NCBI GenBank assembly: GCA_035048485.1
Contig: CM068587.1
Location: 36,126,316 to 36,190,315 of the forward strand
Origin: Pteria penguin
Taxonomy: Eukaryota; Mollusca; Bivalvia; Pterioida; Pteriidae
Reading direction: 5' to 3'
DNA length: 64,000 nucleotides
Both the position numbers and the translations under genes were made by a program. The notes below the pieces were generated by a model, which was not told the DNA's origin, did not search any database, and worked only from the letters and a program-made list of their open reading frames with translations. Of the stretch, positions 12,115-24,779 are shown in pieces. Position 1 is the first letter of the stretch, and each line of letters starts with the position of its first letter.

Positions 12115-12620
12115 TCAAAAAAGAAGGATGTAAGTCCCATAACTCTGCAGCGACAAGACGGAATTTGCTCAAAACTAAAAGGTGGCTTTTCCTTCACTAT
12201 TTAAACATTCTATATAAGTTTCATGAAAAACAACTGACATTTATTCAAGTTATCGCGCGACATTGCATCTCCATAGCATCTTATCATAATAAAAAATAAA
12301 ATCCATGTTCCATAACTTAGTAACGACAAAACAGAATTTGCTCAAAGTCTAAAGTCTCCTACCCTATTGAAGCATTTTATATGAGTTTCAAGAAAAACAG
12401 CTGACGTTTACTAAAGATATTGCGTTCCTAGCATCTTACTATAGCAAAAATAATGTCCAAGTCTCATAACTTCGTAACGACAAACAGAATTTGTTCAAAA
12501 TCGAAAGGCAGCTTCCCCTACATTATCTGTATGAGTTTCACCTGACGTGTACTAAAGTTATCGCGTTCCATAGCGGACGGACAGACAGACAGATATCGCC
12601 GTACCATAATGCGAATAAAA
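12115..12620. repeat. Tandem repeat, about three units of 150-170 bp
   Basis: Three successive units begin with TCCCATAACT/TCCATAACTTAGT/TCTCATAACTTCGT, then CGACAA(A/G)ACGGAATTTG, then AAAGG..GCTTCCCCT, then TATATGAGTTTC and CTGACGT.TACTAAAG.TATCGCG. The block ends in GGACGGACAGACAGACAGAT, a sequence type often seen closing repetitive blocks in bivalve DNA. Units have diverged by tens of percent. Confidence 0.75.
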
Positions 12621-13424
<804 letters not shown>

Positions 13425-13742
13425 GATTTCATTCATAATTATATATAATGTATTTGTATATACATCGCTACACATGTAATATTTCTATGGAGATGGCTTA
13501 TATAATATTGTGAAAATTTTACCAATTTAAGTTTGGGAGATAAAATAGATTTAAACTTAAAGTTATTTATTACACTGCATTATGAAACAGATTCAACAAT
13601 CATCCTTCTGTTAAATCCTCGATCCGGTTTCTGAAAAATAGTCCAAATCATTAGGTAAGGTACATAGGAATCAGAAAATTTGACATCTCTATGTTTAGGT
13701 ATTACGTCAAACAGTTCAAAATTTCTGTTCTAATTCCTCGCC

Positions 13743-13995
13743 GAAGGTTTGAATTAAGTGTTATTATATTTTTCCTAGTGTTATGTGGCAATGACACTTT
13801 CTACACAGTGTTGACTCATATATATACAGTGGTGAGTAACATTTGTTTCTTCTGTATGTAAGGGCATTCACGGCGGGTGTGGCTAGCCATTCAGGAGTCG
13901 CGTACTCCTCCCAGGCACCTGGTCTCACCTCTGAATTTCAGGTGTTCGTGAATGTCCGCTGTGGTATATTGTTTTTAGTGTCACGGTCACTTCAC
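13743..13995 (+). repeat. Dispersed repeat R1, copy c
   Basis: Third copy of the repeat seen at 2.45 and 4.86 kb: TTGAATTAAGTGTTATTATA, CACTTTCTACACAGT, GGGCATTCACGGCGGGTGTGG, CAGGCACCTGGTCTCACCTC, and a right end GTCCGCTGTGGTATATTG. Most complete of the three. Confidence 0.75.
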
Positions 13996-15738
13996 ACCAA
14001 TTAATTTAGAAGTTTGCATTATTATCTGTATTCATTTAAATTATATTTTATCTACCTTCAAAACGAAAACTGGAATCTCTTACCAGAACTGTTGTGTATG
14101 CTTCCAACATATCTAACGAATAAAAAAATAGTATTGTGAATTTATTATTAATTGTACCTTTTTATTCTCGGCACCTGGATGTTGTTTATATACAGATATG
14201 CGAAGCAATCAATATTCATCACTTATTTGAGTAATTTTAGATACATTCAAATTGTTTGATCAATTTCCCCTAAGGTTATACCTCAAAGAAAAGACCGAAC
14301 CATCTCACCAAGCTTAATGACACATATAACCGATGACATGCACATAAAATGTGATATTAAACGCACACATACACACAGAACAGGAATTACAAAATATTTG
14401 ATTATGTTGTAGTTAATATACTGACTTTAGAAGGTCAATTAAAGGACTGAACGTCACTCAATTTCCGTGGTAAACCGGTTTAAGGTCGCCCACCTCCCAA
14501 GTCACCGAAAACGCAGCACCATCAAAGGACACATATTTAAATATCTATCATTTATATTAAAAATCAGAATCAAAAGGTTTCTAAATATTAGAGGTCATAA
14601 AAATTTTAACGTGTAATGTTTTATTGAATAATATTGTACTGACATGATATATATACTTCAAATTTTCAGTCATCAAATTCAGAGAATCACTCTAAAACTA
14701 AGGAGTATCTCCTTCATGCATAGCTCTGTCGTTAGATAGATTCTTTGGTTCACTTTTCGGTCATTTTGGCTTCAACATTGCTCTTCAAATATTTATATAT
14801 TTTGAGAATTCCAACCATTCGGCCACGAGCATCACTGAAGAGACATAACTTGTCGAAATGCGCATATGGTGCACAAAATTAAAAGGTACATATGTTCTAT
14901 ATTTATTCTAGTATCAACAATAGGCTAGGCAACCTTATCATAACTCAACCGTGGTCTGTTCTTCTGTACGCAAGTTCAGATCTTTCATCTGAATAACAAA
15001 TAAAAGTCTGTATAAGGCTGTAGAGCGGCACCATACAAACTATATGGTCTTTGCGATGATTGTGGAGTCATACCGTCGATATCGTAATCATATAACTTTT
15101 TTAGAACCCCATGAGATATTAACGGAATCTTTGACCCTCCTTAGTGATGAGGATTAGAAATTCCGCTGGATACGTATCATTGAAAAGTCACATTTCCGAT
15201 TTTGAATAAGATAAGTAAACTTTACCAAATTTTTTATGATATCTATTATCTAGAAGTTTCAAAGTAATTTGAAAACATAAATGTAACTCTTTAGTGCACA
15301 GACAAATGGTACGATATAGTTGACAGAATACAAAATGCTTCAACAAATAAATATATCAAAACTAGAACTGTAATGTAATGAGAGAGATAACAGATGAGAG
15401 AGGTAACAAATACGTGCAACTAAAACTTTGATCTTAAAAGAAGCCGTTGTTACATTATATCTATAATTGAAATTTTAACGTCAAAATCTCAAACGTCATA
15501 AATTCAAATTGAATTCCTAGTCATAATATATACATATAAGAGTTTTTCTTATTGTCATTCGTGGAATATATACGCGTTTGATTTTAAATATTATTAAAAG
15601 GATTTTTATGTTACCCTGTCATTCTGTCATTCCGTCATTACGATACATTGTCATCGTAACTCCTCCCAAACCGTCCATTAGAATTTCACCAAACTTCACA
15701 TGTAGGTAGGGCAGCATATGTAGATGTGCATGAAGGGA
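13996..15738. other. Intergenic with scattered repeats
   Basis: No gene recognised. It includes, at 14810-14890, a conserved repeat word listed separately. The remainder is AT-rich without motifs I can support. Confidence 0.45.
14800..14885 (+). repeat. Dispersed repeat R4 with hammerhead-like core, copy 1
   Basis: GAATTCCAACCATTCGGCCA followed by ACTGAAGAGACATAACTTGT and CGAAATGCGCAT. The reverse complement of this block recurs at 56.10-56.17 kb almost unchanged, and shorter related pieces lie at 51414-51442 and 58571-58600. CTGAAGAG ... CGAAA resembles the two conserved boxes of a hammerhead ribozyme (CUGAUGAG, GAAA); this part is inference. Confidence 0.6.
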
Positions 15739-15878
15739 GGCAACTCTGCTCAGAATTTTTTCAGGAGTTATGGGACTTTGAAATTAGAAAATGTGCATTG
15801 CATATGGCGGCAACTCTGCTCAGAATTTTTTCAGGAGTTATGGGACTTTGAAATTAGAAAATGTGCATTGCATATGAC
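15739..15878. repeat. Perfect 70-bp tandem duplication
   Basis: The block from GGCAACTCTGCTCAGAATTT to GTGCATTGCATATGG occurs twice head to tail with a 70-bp period and essentially no difference between copies, so it is a recent duplication. A small frame runs through both copies but has no recognised domain. Confidence 0.92.
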
Positions 15879-16279
15879 TGAACCTTGTTTGAATTTTCAA
15901 ATATTAATTCTGTGGCAATTATATTTCACTACCAAATCTGCCAGCGGGAGTACTTGGGCCGGACCGACACATTAAAATTCTAGTTTAAATATATACTTAC
16001 GGTAACTCACATATGTAAGCATAGTGAAGAGTACAGGTTTCGTCAGTCCACTGATAACCGAAATCCTTTCTTATGGCTGCACAATTTTGATCACCTATAA
16101 CATATCATACTAAAAATAATGTTGAATACAGAAGTAAGTCCTATGTCCTAATAGATATTATTCAAATCAATATCGAAGAAGTACGTCAGTATCAGTATAC
16201 GTTTCAGTATCCTTCAAAATAATGTGTGCTGTATATCAAGCTCAGAAAGCAATACAATCTCTCGTACACATGTAAGAAA

Positions 16280-16470
16280 AAGCCGACATTTTCAAATTTC
16301 GCTCCGCCCATTTCTATTTATACTCACAGCACCGGATTAAAATACGCAAATTTTAGGCCCCGAAAGTGCCAAATTGTGGGACCTTTCGGGGGGCTTCGCC
16401 CACTGGTTCCCTACCAAGACTCCGTCCTGGGCCTGTTGAAGATCTTGACGGTCTCTAGACTCTTCGCCTA
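16280..16470. repeat. GC-richer insert in place of lectin exon 4
   Basis: A block with TTTCGGGGGGCTTCGCCCAC and CCGTCCTGGGCC that differs in base composition from its flanks. It lies between exons 3 and 5 of gene B, where exon 4 is expected. No protein is recognised. It may be a mobile-element fragment. Confidence 0.4.
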
Positions 16471-16479
16471 ACTATCTAT

Positions 16480-16935
16480 GAATATAATAATAATCATTAT
16501 TATTATTATCTTTATTCATTATATAATAATTATTATATTGTAAAATAAGAATAGGTGTCATTATATCCAATGTTCGGAAATTGTTTTCGATTCATTTTAA
16601 TTTCAACTCTAAATATATGCACATTTATATTTTCTTATATTTATACATACAATGTATATAGCGATATCCTTCAAATCCTTCTATATGTACATGTTAATAT
16701 AAGTATGAAGTTGTAAGCAAGCGAACCTGATTGTCAAGCGCATGCGCGTTCACGCAGCGGTCAGGCGCATTAACGCCGTCTTGAAGTTAAGGTCACGAGG
16801 AAATCTGCGTTAACGCAAACGCGTGTACTCAGCAGTCCTGAGCGCACTAATATGGCATAACCCTGAGCGCACTAATATAGCAATCTTCACGTTAACGCAG
16901 CGTTGACATAATGTTACGTTAGGACTGCAGGAGGA
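16480..16935 (-). repeat. Dispersed repeat R2, copy 2 (inverted relative to 3.8-4.3 kb)
   Basis: Reverse-orientation copy of the 3810-4330 element: ATT triplets at 16490-16520, the AT-rich arm, GTAAGCAAGCGAACCTGATTG, then GCGTTAACGC palindromes, CAGCAGTCCTGAGCGCACTA and the end near TTACGTTAGGACTGCAGG. It lies inside lectin gene B. Confidence 0.7.
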
Positions 16936-17714
16936 GGGTAAAACATCAATTCTTGACCACAAACTATGGTAAATTTAATTTCCTTTTCCTTCAGTAGGTA
17001 AAACTTTTTTTGACATTCATAAGTTGGATATTATTGATATGTTTCATAATGGGAAAGCGTGCAATAATCATTGTATCTTGCATTCCAATGCAATATTAAT
17101 ACGATAAAAATATCATGTTTGCGAATCTTTCTTAAAACGATTTCATACAATCTGCTATCTATGCTTTTATGAATTCAAATCAATTATAATAAAAGCATGT
17201 CATCATATTGTCCAGAAATTGAATCGATTTCAATTGCTTATTTTTAATGCTATTATTCACAAACGTGACTCTTGATGTATATGTCCTTGTATAAAAGATT
17301 CCTCTGCGCTGTCCTCAATCGTGACTAAACTGCTTTCAAATACCTCACAAATTTTCTGAAATCATAATTTAAAAAGAATAAATAATCAAACATAGAAATA
17401 ATGTGTGATATTAAAAATAAAGTATATAAGTTTGAAAGTTCTGCGAAATTAAGTATATAAATTGGTTTCCATATAGATTACATATTAACCATTTTGAGAG
17501 GGGGATGGCTTGTAATATGATTAACAAATCAATGTAGTTAATGTACTGAGTGAGGTTTGCAACTGAGGATTTAGAGGCTGCAAATTGAGCTTTAAAACGC
17601 CTTTGTAAGGGAGTCTACAAACGGATATTTAAGAACTGAATAATTGATTACATTTAAAACACAAACATGATTAAACTACGTTATATTTAATTTTTAACTT
17701 TTTTTCAGACGACA

Positions 17715-18610
17715 TGCAGTATAACAGAAGATTCCGACATTGATTAATCTACAGGATTCCTAAGATGTACTAGAACCCCCACAAACATGGGATTATCGCC
17801 GAATTCGAATCTTCTAGGTGTTCCACCAAACCTCTGTCCATTTTGCTTACGAAAATACTGACCCGCAACAAACATGTTCTTCAAATATACTGTGAAACAA
17901 CATACTCCAGAAACGGAATCAATCAGATGTGGATCCTGAAGAAATCTAAGGAACTTTTAAATAATCTGAAATCTCCTTATTTCAATCATGTTACCAATAT
18001 GAAATCTGGTTATTTCTCCACGTTGATACTACCATTTCCCACCAGAGGCTAAAATAGACTGACCAAGATAATACGAGACTCCTTTCTTGCTGGTAGATAT
18101 AAATATCTTGTTCTAGGGCGGGATGACACATATTTCGTAAAGGAACACTCCAATATTTCATGGTATATAGAGGAACAGTTTTCAGCAAATCGTTGGATTT
18201 CCTATGGGTACCAACTGCGCCACCCTCTTGCTGACATTTTCTAATATTCATATGAAGTGGAGCTTGTTCAGTCTTTGCTCTCAACAGAAAGAAAACACCT
18301 TTCATCTCGGTTTAATTTTACTTACAGATACATAGATGATGTGTTGTCAATTGATACTACTAACTTTAAGGATTATCCACACTAAATCTATCCCCACGAA
18401 CTTGAGAGTAAAGAGACAACCGTGGGTGACAGATCTGCTTCGTACTTGCATATACTTTTATTTTTCCATGATAACGGTAACTTGAACACCACCCTGCACG
18501 ACAAACGTGACGATTTCATCTTCCGCATAACGAACACTTTCCTGAGAAGTAACATTCCTTCCTCTACTGGTCTCATACAGAATATGAAGTCCCGCTTTGC
18601 AGAATGATTC
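17715..18610 (+). pseudogene. Penelope-like reverse transcriptase fragment, decayed
   Basis: Pieces of the same reverse transcriptase as at 51.5-53.2 kb: at 17843-18050 LLTKIL-like start, YSRNGINQMWILKKSKELL; then, after an internal deletion near 18125-18165, a GIPMGTNCA-like segment, and at 18420-18610 a C-terminal part with LYDKRDDF-like residues in another frame. There are several frameshifts and stops and the catalytic YIDD region is damaged. A tail resembling repeat R3 (CCCAGTCACCTGGCCTCACTCC) follows at about 18750-18790. No active protein is possible. Confidence 0.7.
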
Positions 18611-19439
18611 ATGACGTTCTGGAGTGCGATTGAATGACCTTTCGGTTAATACCTATTATGACGTCACCTTGACCATTTATGTATATTCCTATGTACATTG
18701 GGACCTTCATCCAATCTGACATGTTTCCATATAACTGTGTTTGATGCATATAGGAGACGCTCAATTTCCCCAGTCACCTGGCCTCACTCCAAAATGTATT
18801 TCTCAGGGTTAGCAACGGTTTGTATGGGACAATTTCATAATTTAGCCTAACCTTTTAGACTTCAACAATGGGTAGCGGATCGGTGCTTCTTCGATGAGTT
18901 ATATAATAGTCAATATAATATTATATATGATGGGAAAGTTATGTAGAATAAAATCTGTCTCAGTGCATGAATAATATTTGAGGATTGTAAAGTTGGTTTC
19001 CAACTGTAAGTAGCCACTGTGGAATCAAGAAATAAAATGTAGGTAAACTACTTACCAATGCGTCCACCCATGTCTCGACATCTCTACCGAAATGGTAACA
19101 TGATTGATCATACCGTATCCAACCACCCGGACAACCTGTTAAGTATAAATAGAATATTTTCAAATTTATGATTACCATGTACAAAAGCATAATCGTTAGA
19201 ACAATTGGTTTTTTTTTTTCCTACGTGTATCAAAATTCAGTTTATGCTTACGTAGAAATATATCACAATAGCAGTAAGCTGACACCCATTAGTTTCTGTC
19301 ATATACATGTATCAGAAATCAATGTATGTTCTCCTTGGTACGTTTTTGCGTGTGCTAAAGTAACTAAATTTCACTTTCTTTTATACTTTACGTTTTAAAA
19401 CACAACTACATATATAATTTATGACTAAGCATAAACATA

Positions 19440-20970
19440 ATATTCCTTATAATGTAAATAAAGACACAAAGATTTAATGGTTTTAATTCCGTTCAAAAAT
19501 TCCGTAGGGAATGTATATTCACATCCGTTTTTTACGCTCCGATAGTTAACGTTTCGGCCAAAGGCCTTTTTCAAAACGATGAAATTACACAGTAATAGAG
19601 TCACATGTTGTCTGGTCAAAATCGTTGTGATAGCGCAAATGGCGCAATTGTCTGAAGGACAATGATATACAATACCATCTCTATTCTCGAATATTTTGTT
19701 ATGTTTCCCATGCACGAGGATATCCGTAAGGTTCCAATCTCGCTTGAAGGCTACCAAAGGTGGTTTATCAAATATCTGCTGCATTTCCAATGATTTATGT
19801 AACAACGGTAAATGGTCACGGCTGTTTTTCTGAATATCAGGAAGATGTTTGGAGTAGGTTATCACCAAGGGAACGCGGTCCTTGGTTTTCTTTTTTGTTT
19901 TATACGACAAAAGGTCAGATCCGTCGATTTTATCCACTTTCTCCAGCTGTCCCTCGATAAACCTTGAACTGTATCCTCGTTTTCCTTAGCTAGGACTTCA
20001 GTTCCTTTCTGCGTCATACATAATCTGAATCTCTGCTACAGATTCGCCTGATCCTAATTCCAAGCCCATATGGTAGGGACTTCTTCACGCTGGCTGGGTG
20101 GTTGGAATTTTTGTGTACATAAGTATGTTTATCTGTGGGCTTTGTAAACAGAACAGTCACTATAGAGCCTTCGTCCAGAATTACCAATGTGTCGACGATA
20201 AACCATAGGCTGTGTTTCATCCTCATCCTCAGAGATCCTCATCCTCAGATTTCATCCTCAGAGCCTCATCTCACCTCCTTATGTATGCGTAATTCCGTCA
20301 GAGGCGGAAACCGATTGATACGCCGTCCTTTTGGATATATTCACTGCTGTTAAAGCGGAACACATTATTGTGGAGTACGGCCCGAATCATCTCCGTAACG
20401 ACCTGAGAACTGACTGCCTAATTGCTTCTCTTGTTCAATGACGGGTATAGCTTTTCTAAGCAGAAATTTTGCTTTGGGGTAATTTTGCTTTACCGAGTTT
20501 ATCGAGTTTTCTAAGAAAATCAGGCGTATCTTTTATATAAGTCGGCGACTGTTCAACATATTCATTAAGTTGCGACTCCGCTACCTCTGCCATCTTTTCT
20601 GTTGGTGTTCCAATTCCATTTACTATCGTTCGAAGCTGCTTCTTCTTTTTGTGGAGCTTGGGGTTTCCTTTGAGCCGACCGGGTTTAGTCAATTTTGGGA
20701 CTAAGTACTTTTTCAGATCGTGGTCTATGTGTCCAGTCTTATACATTCTATTTACTGCCTTTTTACCAGTTGTTCTGTTTCCTGGTATTTATCCACACCA
20801 GTTTGCTCATACGACTTGCTTTTAAGAATTTTTTCCTCCAGTTTCTCCATGTACTTCTCTGTATCCATTACCACAATCCTGGAGCCTTTATCGGCGGGCC
20901 TTATGATGATATCATTGTCCTGAGGTAATAATTTCATAGCTCGCTCTTCTATCTTACTGATGTTCATCTC
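19440..20970 (-). pseudogene. Penelope-like element, minus strand, internally deleted
   Basis: Reading from 20970 down: NDIIIRPADKGSRIVVMD (N-terminal region), GRLKGNPKLHKKKKQLRTIV and NGIGTPTEK (early RT blocks), FRFNSSEYIQKDGVSIG in a shifted frame near 20290-20360, then VLFTKPTDKHTYVHKNSNHP at 20090-20150 (RT C-terminal side), and RVPLVITYSKHLPDIQKNS and NLTDILVHGKHNK at 19690-19880. These are in the order expected for canonical Penelope-like elements. The catalytic aspartate block is deleted near 20230-20270, and the GIY-YIG nuclease is lost: the frame jumps from YHCPSDNC straight into the 3' tail. The tail, with GGCCTTTGGCCGAAACG, is shared with 23.0-23.1 kb. Confidence 0.8.
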
Positions 20971-21285
20971 AACCTTCTGTAATGCTGACCAGTTTTACTG
21001 GCTCATTTATATAATAATTCTATGTATTAACATTTCAATTCATCTACAATTGATGATATTTCATTATATGTCTTATTGATACTTAGAACGATATGATCAT
21101 ACCAAATGTTTATTATATTGGCTCGAATTTACTCGACTGGTAATGGATCAATTTACGCATATTCGGGACATGTCATCTCCAAAGCACGACAAAGTTTAAA
21201 TATTTGTGACTTTCTTTAATTATTATCGTCATGTTACTGCTTGACGAATTCTTTTATAAGCCTTAATCTTATATTTCATCGACTC

Positions 21286-21785
21286 ATAAGACATATCGAC
21301 ATAGGCACCGCTAGTTTATAAGCCAACTCGTAGGAAAACTATTTTGATCTTCTTGGATGCCTTGTGACGTCATTTGCCTATCGTCATAAGTGACGTCACA
21401 CTGGGTATATCAGACCGCGGATGTTCATTTTATGATCAGTGTCTTCTGTAACATTCAAGTGAAATGCAACACACCTTTAGAGACTACAGAATCTCCAGCA
21501 GAACCATCAACTTTGATGCCAATTGCAGTTATGAACAGAGATATCAAGGTATGAATTATTTGTCAATTAAAATAAGTTCCATAAATACATGAATAGCAAA
21601 TGTCCTTGAATTTGACTCAAAGTTGTCAAATGCATTATAGTGTATAAATAACTTATATTTATATATATATTAGGCTAAGTGTCTAATAGGAGTCTTCATT
21701 TGTTTCAGTTATAAAACTGCTAGGAAAACTGAATTACAACAATAATAATTGACAGTTTGACAAGATTTGTCGATATTTGACGATC
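21286..21785 (+). repeat. Direct repeat D, copy 1 (about 500 bp)
   Basis: Matches 23968-24425 in the same orientation, from TAAGACATATCGACATAGGC through CATAAGTGACGTCACACTGG, TTCATTTTATGATCAGTGTC and TTAGAGACTACAGAAT. It contains a potential 5' exon and intron: a donor AAG|GTATGAATT near 21549 and an acceptor TTCATTTGTTTCAG near 21707, both conserved in the second copy. A CRE-like TGACGTCA and a TATA-like word precede it. It may be the promoter/leader of a retroelement or a duplicated gene 5' end. Confidence 0.75.
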
Positions 21786-22249
21786 CATCACTGGTCAATC
21801 TATAATAGATATTTTCATGATTTGTTTAGTGGTTCAGTAATGTATGTCAATTGGTATGACAAAATAAAACTTTACAGGTAATAACAAATGCCTCTGTGAT
21901 GCATTGGTAATGTATAAGAAGTGTGACCTCAAGCCAAATTGCAGACGATCCCCAGTAATGAGATCCCCACTTTATAAAACAAAAATGACTTCCGCTCGCT
22001 TACATTGAGAATCTGCATTACACTTCTTTCTAATGCCTTACATAACATCTTTTTTAACTGCCTCTGTATACGTATCTAACCATTTATCTCTTCCTGGTTT
22101 TGGCGTGAATTAACTCCTCTTCGTTTCCTTTGAGTGCACCAAGGCAACCACAATACTTGAACCACTTTCTTCTTCAACGTCTGACATATCATCTTGTCCC
22201 GCAAAGTACTCCCGTAGTCTCATTCGACGCTCCCACTCGGCTAATTCAC

Positions 22250-23105
22250 TCTGAACCTTCCAAACATTTACAACGCCCACAGATAAACATATTTATGTAC
22301 ACAATAATTCCAACCACCCAGCCAGAGTGAAGAAGTCCCTACCATTCGGGCTTGAAATTAGGATCAGGCGAATGTGTAGCAGAGAATCAAATTATGTAAG
22401 ATATTCAATAATAGAGATGGTATTGTATATCATTGTCCTTCAGACAATTGCACTATCACAACGTACGATTTCGACTGTCCAGAAATCAGAAAGATACCAA
22501 CTGCCAGACAACCAACGCCATTTATGGAATAAATTGTCAAAAATGCTATAAAATATTGTACGTCGGGGAAACTGAAAGGACTATAGCGGAGCGCATTAAA
22601 GAACATCTGGCGGACGTAAGACACTAGAGGGAAAAGGCAGTTTCATTTCGTTTTAATTCTGAGTACCATGATATAACGGATCTCAGTTTAGTTATTATCG
22701 AAAAGTGCAAAGAAAATTCAAAATTCTACAGAAAAGCAGGAGATGTACACTGGATAGAAACTCTGAATACAGTGGCGCCATTTGGTTTTAAAAAGACGCA
22801 ACTGGGAATCCTCTGGCCTGATTATCAAGTAGAGCGGGATACCACGTTTCCATTTCGTAGCATAACGTCATAAAAGCGCCGCCGCAAACTCTGGTGTAGG
22901 AGCAGGACGTCATGCGTGCAGACTCGCGAAAAAACGTCACTGTGACAGCAAGACAATAGAGATATGTTTTGGACTCCGTTGAATATGAAGACCGTGTAAG
23001 ACAACATGTGACTCTATTACTGTGTAATTTCATCGTTTTGAAAAAGGCCTGTTGCCGAAATGTTAACTATCTGAGCATAAATAAATTAATGGTTTTAGAT
23101 CACTT
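22250..23105 (+). pseudogene. Penelope-like element fragment with GIY-YIG endonuclease
   Basis: The plus-strand copy is head to head with the minus-strand copy at 19.4-21.0 kb. It has the PQINIFMYTIIPTTQP and KKSLPFGLEIRIRRMCSRES segments (22265-22390), then a GIY-YIG nuclease: GINCQKCYKILYVGETERTI followed by AERIKEHLADVRH (22510-22627), and VHWIETLNTVAPFG-like residues near 22745-22790. Frames shift at least twice and a TAG follows the RH. The RT core is absent. It ends in the same tail as the other copy (GTGACTCTATTACTGTGTAA ... GGCCTGTTGCCGAAATG) at 23010-23065. GIY-YIG nucleases nick target DNA for Penelope insertion; this one is dead. Confidence 0.78.
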
Positions 23106-23967
23106 GAAGCTGATATTCATCGGTCAACATTTTTAGCCATTGAAATTCCTTTATAGTTTGTAGTGTTTGATTGTGCTTCGAGATGGTCATTCTCTTGCCG
23201 CCATTCGAGTAGTAAACTCAAGTTATATGGACGCCGAACATGAAATTCGCGCACACGGTGAAAAATATGACTTGTCAATGCAAGCCGACAGATATCTTCA
23301 ACGAAGCATTCAGACTGAAGTTCAAAACGCTTTAACAGCCTCTCAAAATATTATGATGACGGACATGAAAAACATTATAGGCAGTGAAGTTGGACGTTTG
23401 CACACGCTTAATGAAAAGTTAACCTAAGGTCGACTTAGTAAAAAACATGTAGAAGATACTATTAGTGATACGTACAAGTATGAAAAGCGCGGAAACGAAG
23501 TGCAGTGTAAACATAATAACAAAATCATTGTCAATCTTCAGAAGACGAAAAGCTGTGTGACAGGGAATTTAAATAGCTACAATATAACCACATCTCGATG
23601 AAAAAATATCAGATGGTATTGAGCTTATCAAATGGTGGAGGGTTGTAAAAGAGTACAAAGCTTATTTTTCGCTGACGATTCGGATGGTGAGAAACGAATT
23701 TTCAAAGCACAAACAAAGGCCGAACGTAAATTGGAGGCAGACAAGGCAAAACATAAAGAAAAGTTTAATCGTTTCATCCCTATGGCCAGGAACGCAACGA
23801 AGATGCTAAATCATTTCCTGTATTGAGGAGTGGAAGGTGTTTCAACTACGAACAAAGAGGGCACTGGAATAAATTATTCCCAGAGGAGGCTAAGTTAAAT
23901 AAGATAAGTGGATTATTATTATCATTATTACTGATTAAAATCAGTACATTTGTACATTTTTATCTTG

Positions 23968-24425
23968 TAAGACATATCGACATAGGCACCGTTAATTTAT
24001 AAACCAACTCGTAGGAAAGCCATTTCGATTTCTTTGATGTGTTGTGACATCATAAGTGACGTCACACTGGATATATAAGCACGCAGATGTTCATTTTATG
24101 ATCAGTGTCTACTGTAACACTCACTGCAGCACGCCTTTAGAGACTACAGAATATCTCAACTTTGATGCCAGTTTCAATTATGGATAAATATATCATGGTA
24201 TGAATTATTTGAAAATTTGTATGTTAGAATAAATTCCATAAACCCCAAATGTCCTTGAATTTGACTCAAAGTTGTCAAATGCAATATAGTGTATAAATAA
24301 CTATTATATATTAGAGTAATTATCTAATAAGAGTCTTCATTTGTTTCAGTTATAAAACAGCTAGTAAAATTCCCTTACAATAATTATAATTGACATTTTG
24401 ACAAAATTTGTCGATATTTGACGAA
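23968..24425 (+). repeat. Direct repeat D, copy 2
   Basis: Second copy of the 21286-21785 block, in the same orientation, about 2.68 kb downstream, with many small deletions relative to copy 1. The potential donor (ATCATGGTATGAATT) and acceptor (TTTGTTTCAG) are conserved. It sits inside the decayed DIRS-like element, between the Gag-like and RNase H-like parts. Confidence 0.75.
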
Positions 24426-24545
24426 AATTGACAATAGAGGCCCTCTTTTGTTATTACTTGGCCTGGTTAAGTATGGGACATGAACGAAGCTTTTGAAATT
24501 AGCTCAGTCACGGTTGAAGAATTATGCATTAATCTTAAGAGTATG

Positions 24546-24779
24546 TGTAGTAAATTTAAACCGTGCGGCGGCTTCGCCTAGCCTACAAAGCATGCCGCAT
24601 ATAACGTCACGCCACGGAGACAACCAAAAGGTTGTTCCAATGACGCACACATATTACGGCATGATTAGCAGATACCGGAAGTAAAGTTATTATTTGAAAT
24701 TGGTTGCACGTGGCTCGGTTCCGAGGTGGGAATATCACATCCTCGACACCAGCGGACGTTCATGTACGTGCATATGTTA
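24546..24779. mobile_element. 234-bp insertion with 9-10 bp target-site duplication
   Basis: The sequence is flanked by TAAGAGTATG at 24536-24545 and 24780-24789. On either side the DIRS-like RNase H-side reading frame is the same (EELCINLKSM before, VTQWLEGSK after), so the insert is clearly secondary. Its left part (24548-24616) equals one arm of the hairpin at 9398-9470, and its right part (24692-24779) equals module X at 9308-9396. A 9-10 bp duplication is typical of Mutator-type DNA transposons; no transposase is encoded, so it would be a non-autonomous element. Confidence 0.75.

Larger units (their letters stand above)
15997..19135 (-). pseudogene. C-type lectin gene B, lacking the EPN exon
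   Basis: Three exons of the same family plan are present on the minus strand: exon 2 at 19135-19056 (GCPGGWIRYDQSCYHFGRD, 80 nt), exon 3 at 17355-17265 (KICEVFESSLVTIED, 91 nt) and the terminal exon at 16094-15997 (WTDETC ... YICELP-stop, 98 nt). Their splice sites and phases match gene A. The 120-nt exon with WLGGSD and the EPN motif is not found between 16095 and 17264; that interval instead holds the R2 repeat and a GC-rich insert at about 16280-16470. No signal-peptide exon lies within several kb upstream; the nearest is at 35406-35451. Without exon 4 the CTLD loses its sugar-binding loop and joining exon 3 to exon 5 still keeps frame, so a short protein is possible, but a functional lectin is unlikely. 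Confidence 0.75.

Noticed and set aside
22130..22330. 66-codon frame starting at 22130 as a separate gene
   Set aside because: Its C-terminal part is the Penelope RT-end segment, and the N-terminal part has no similarity I recognise; treated as part of the element flank.
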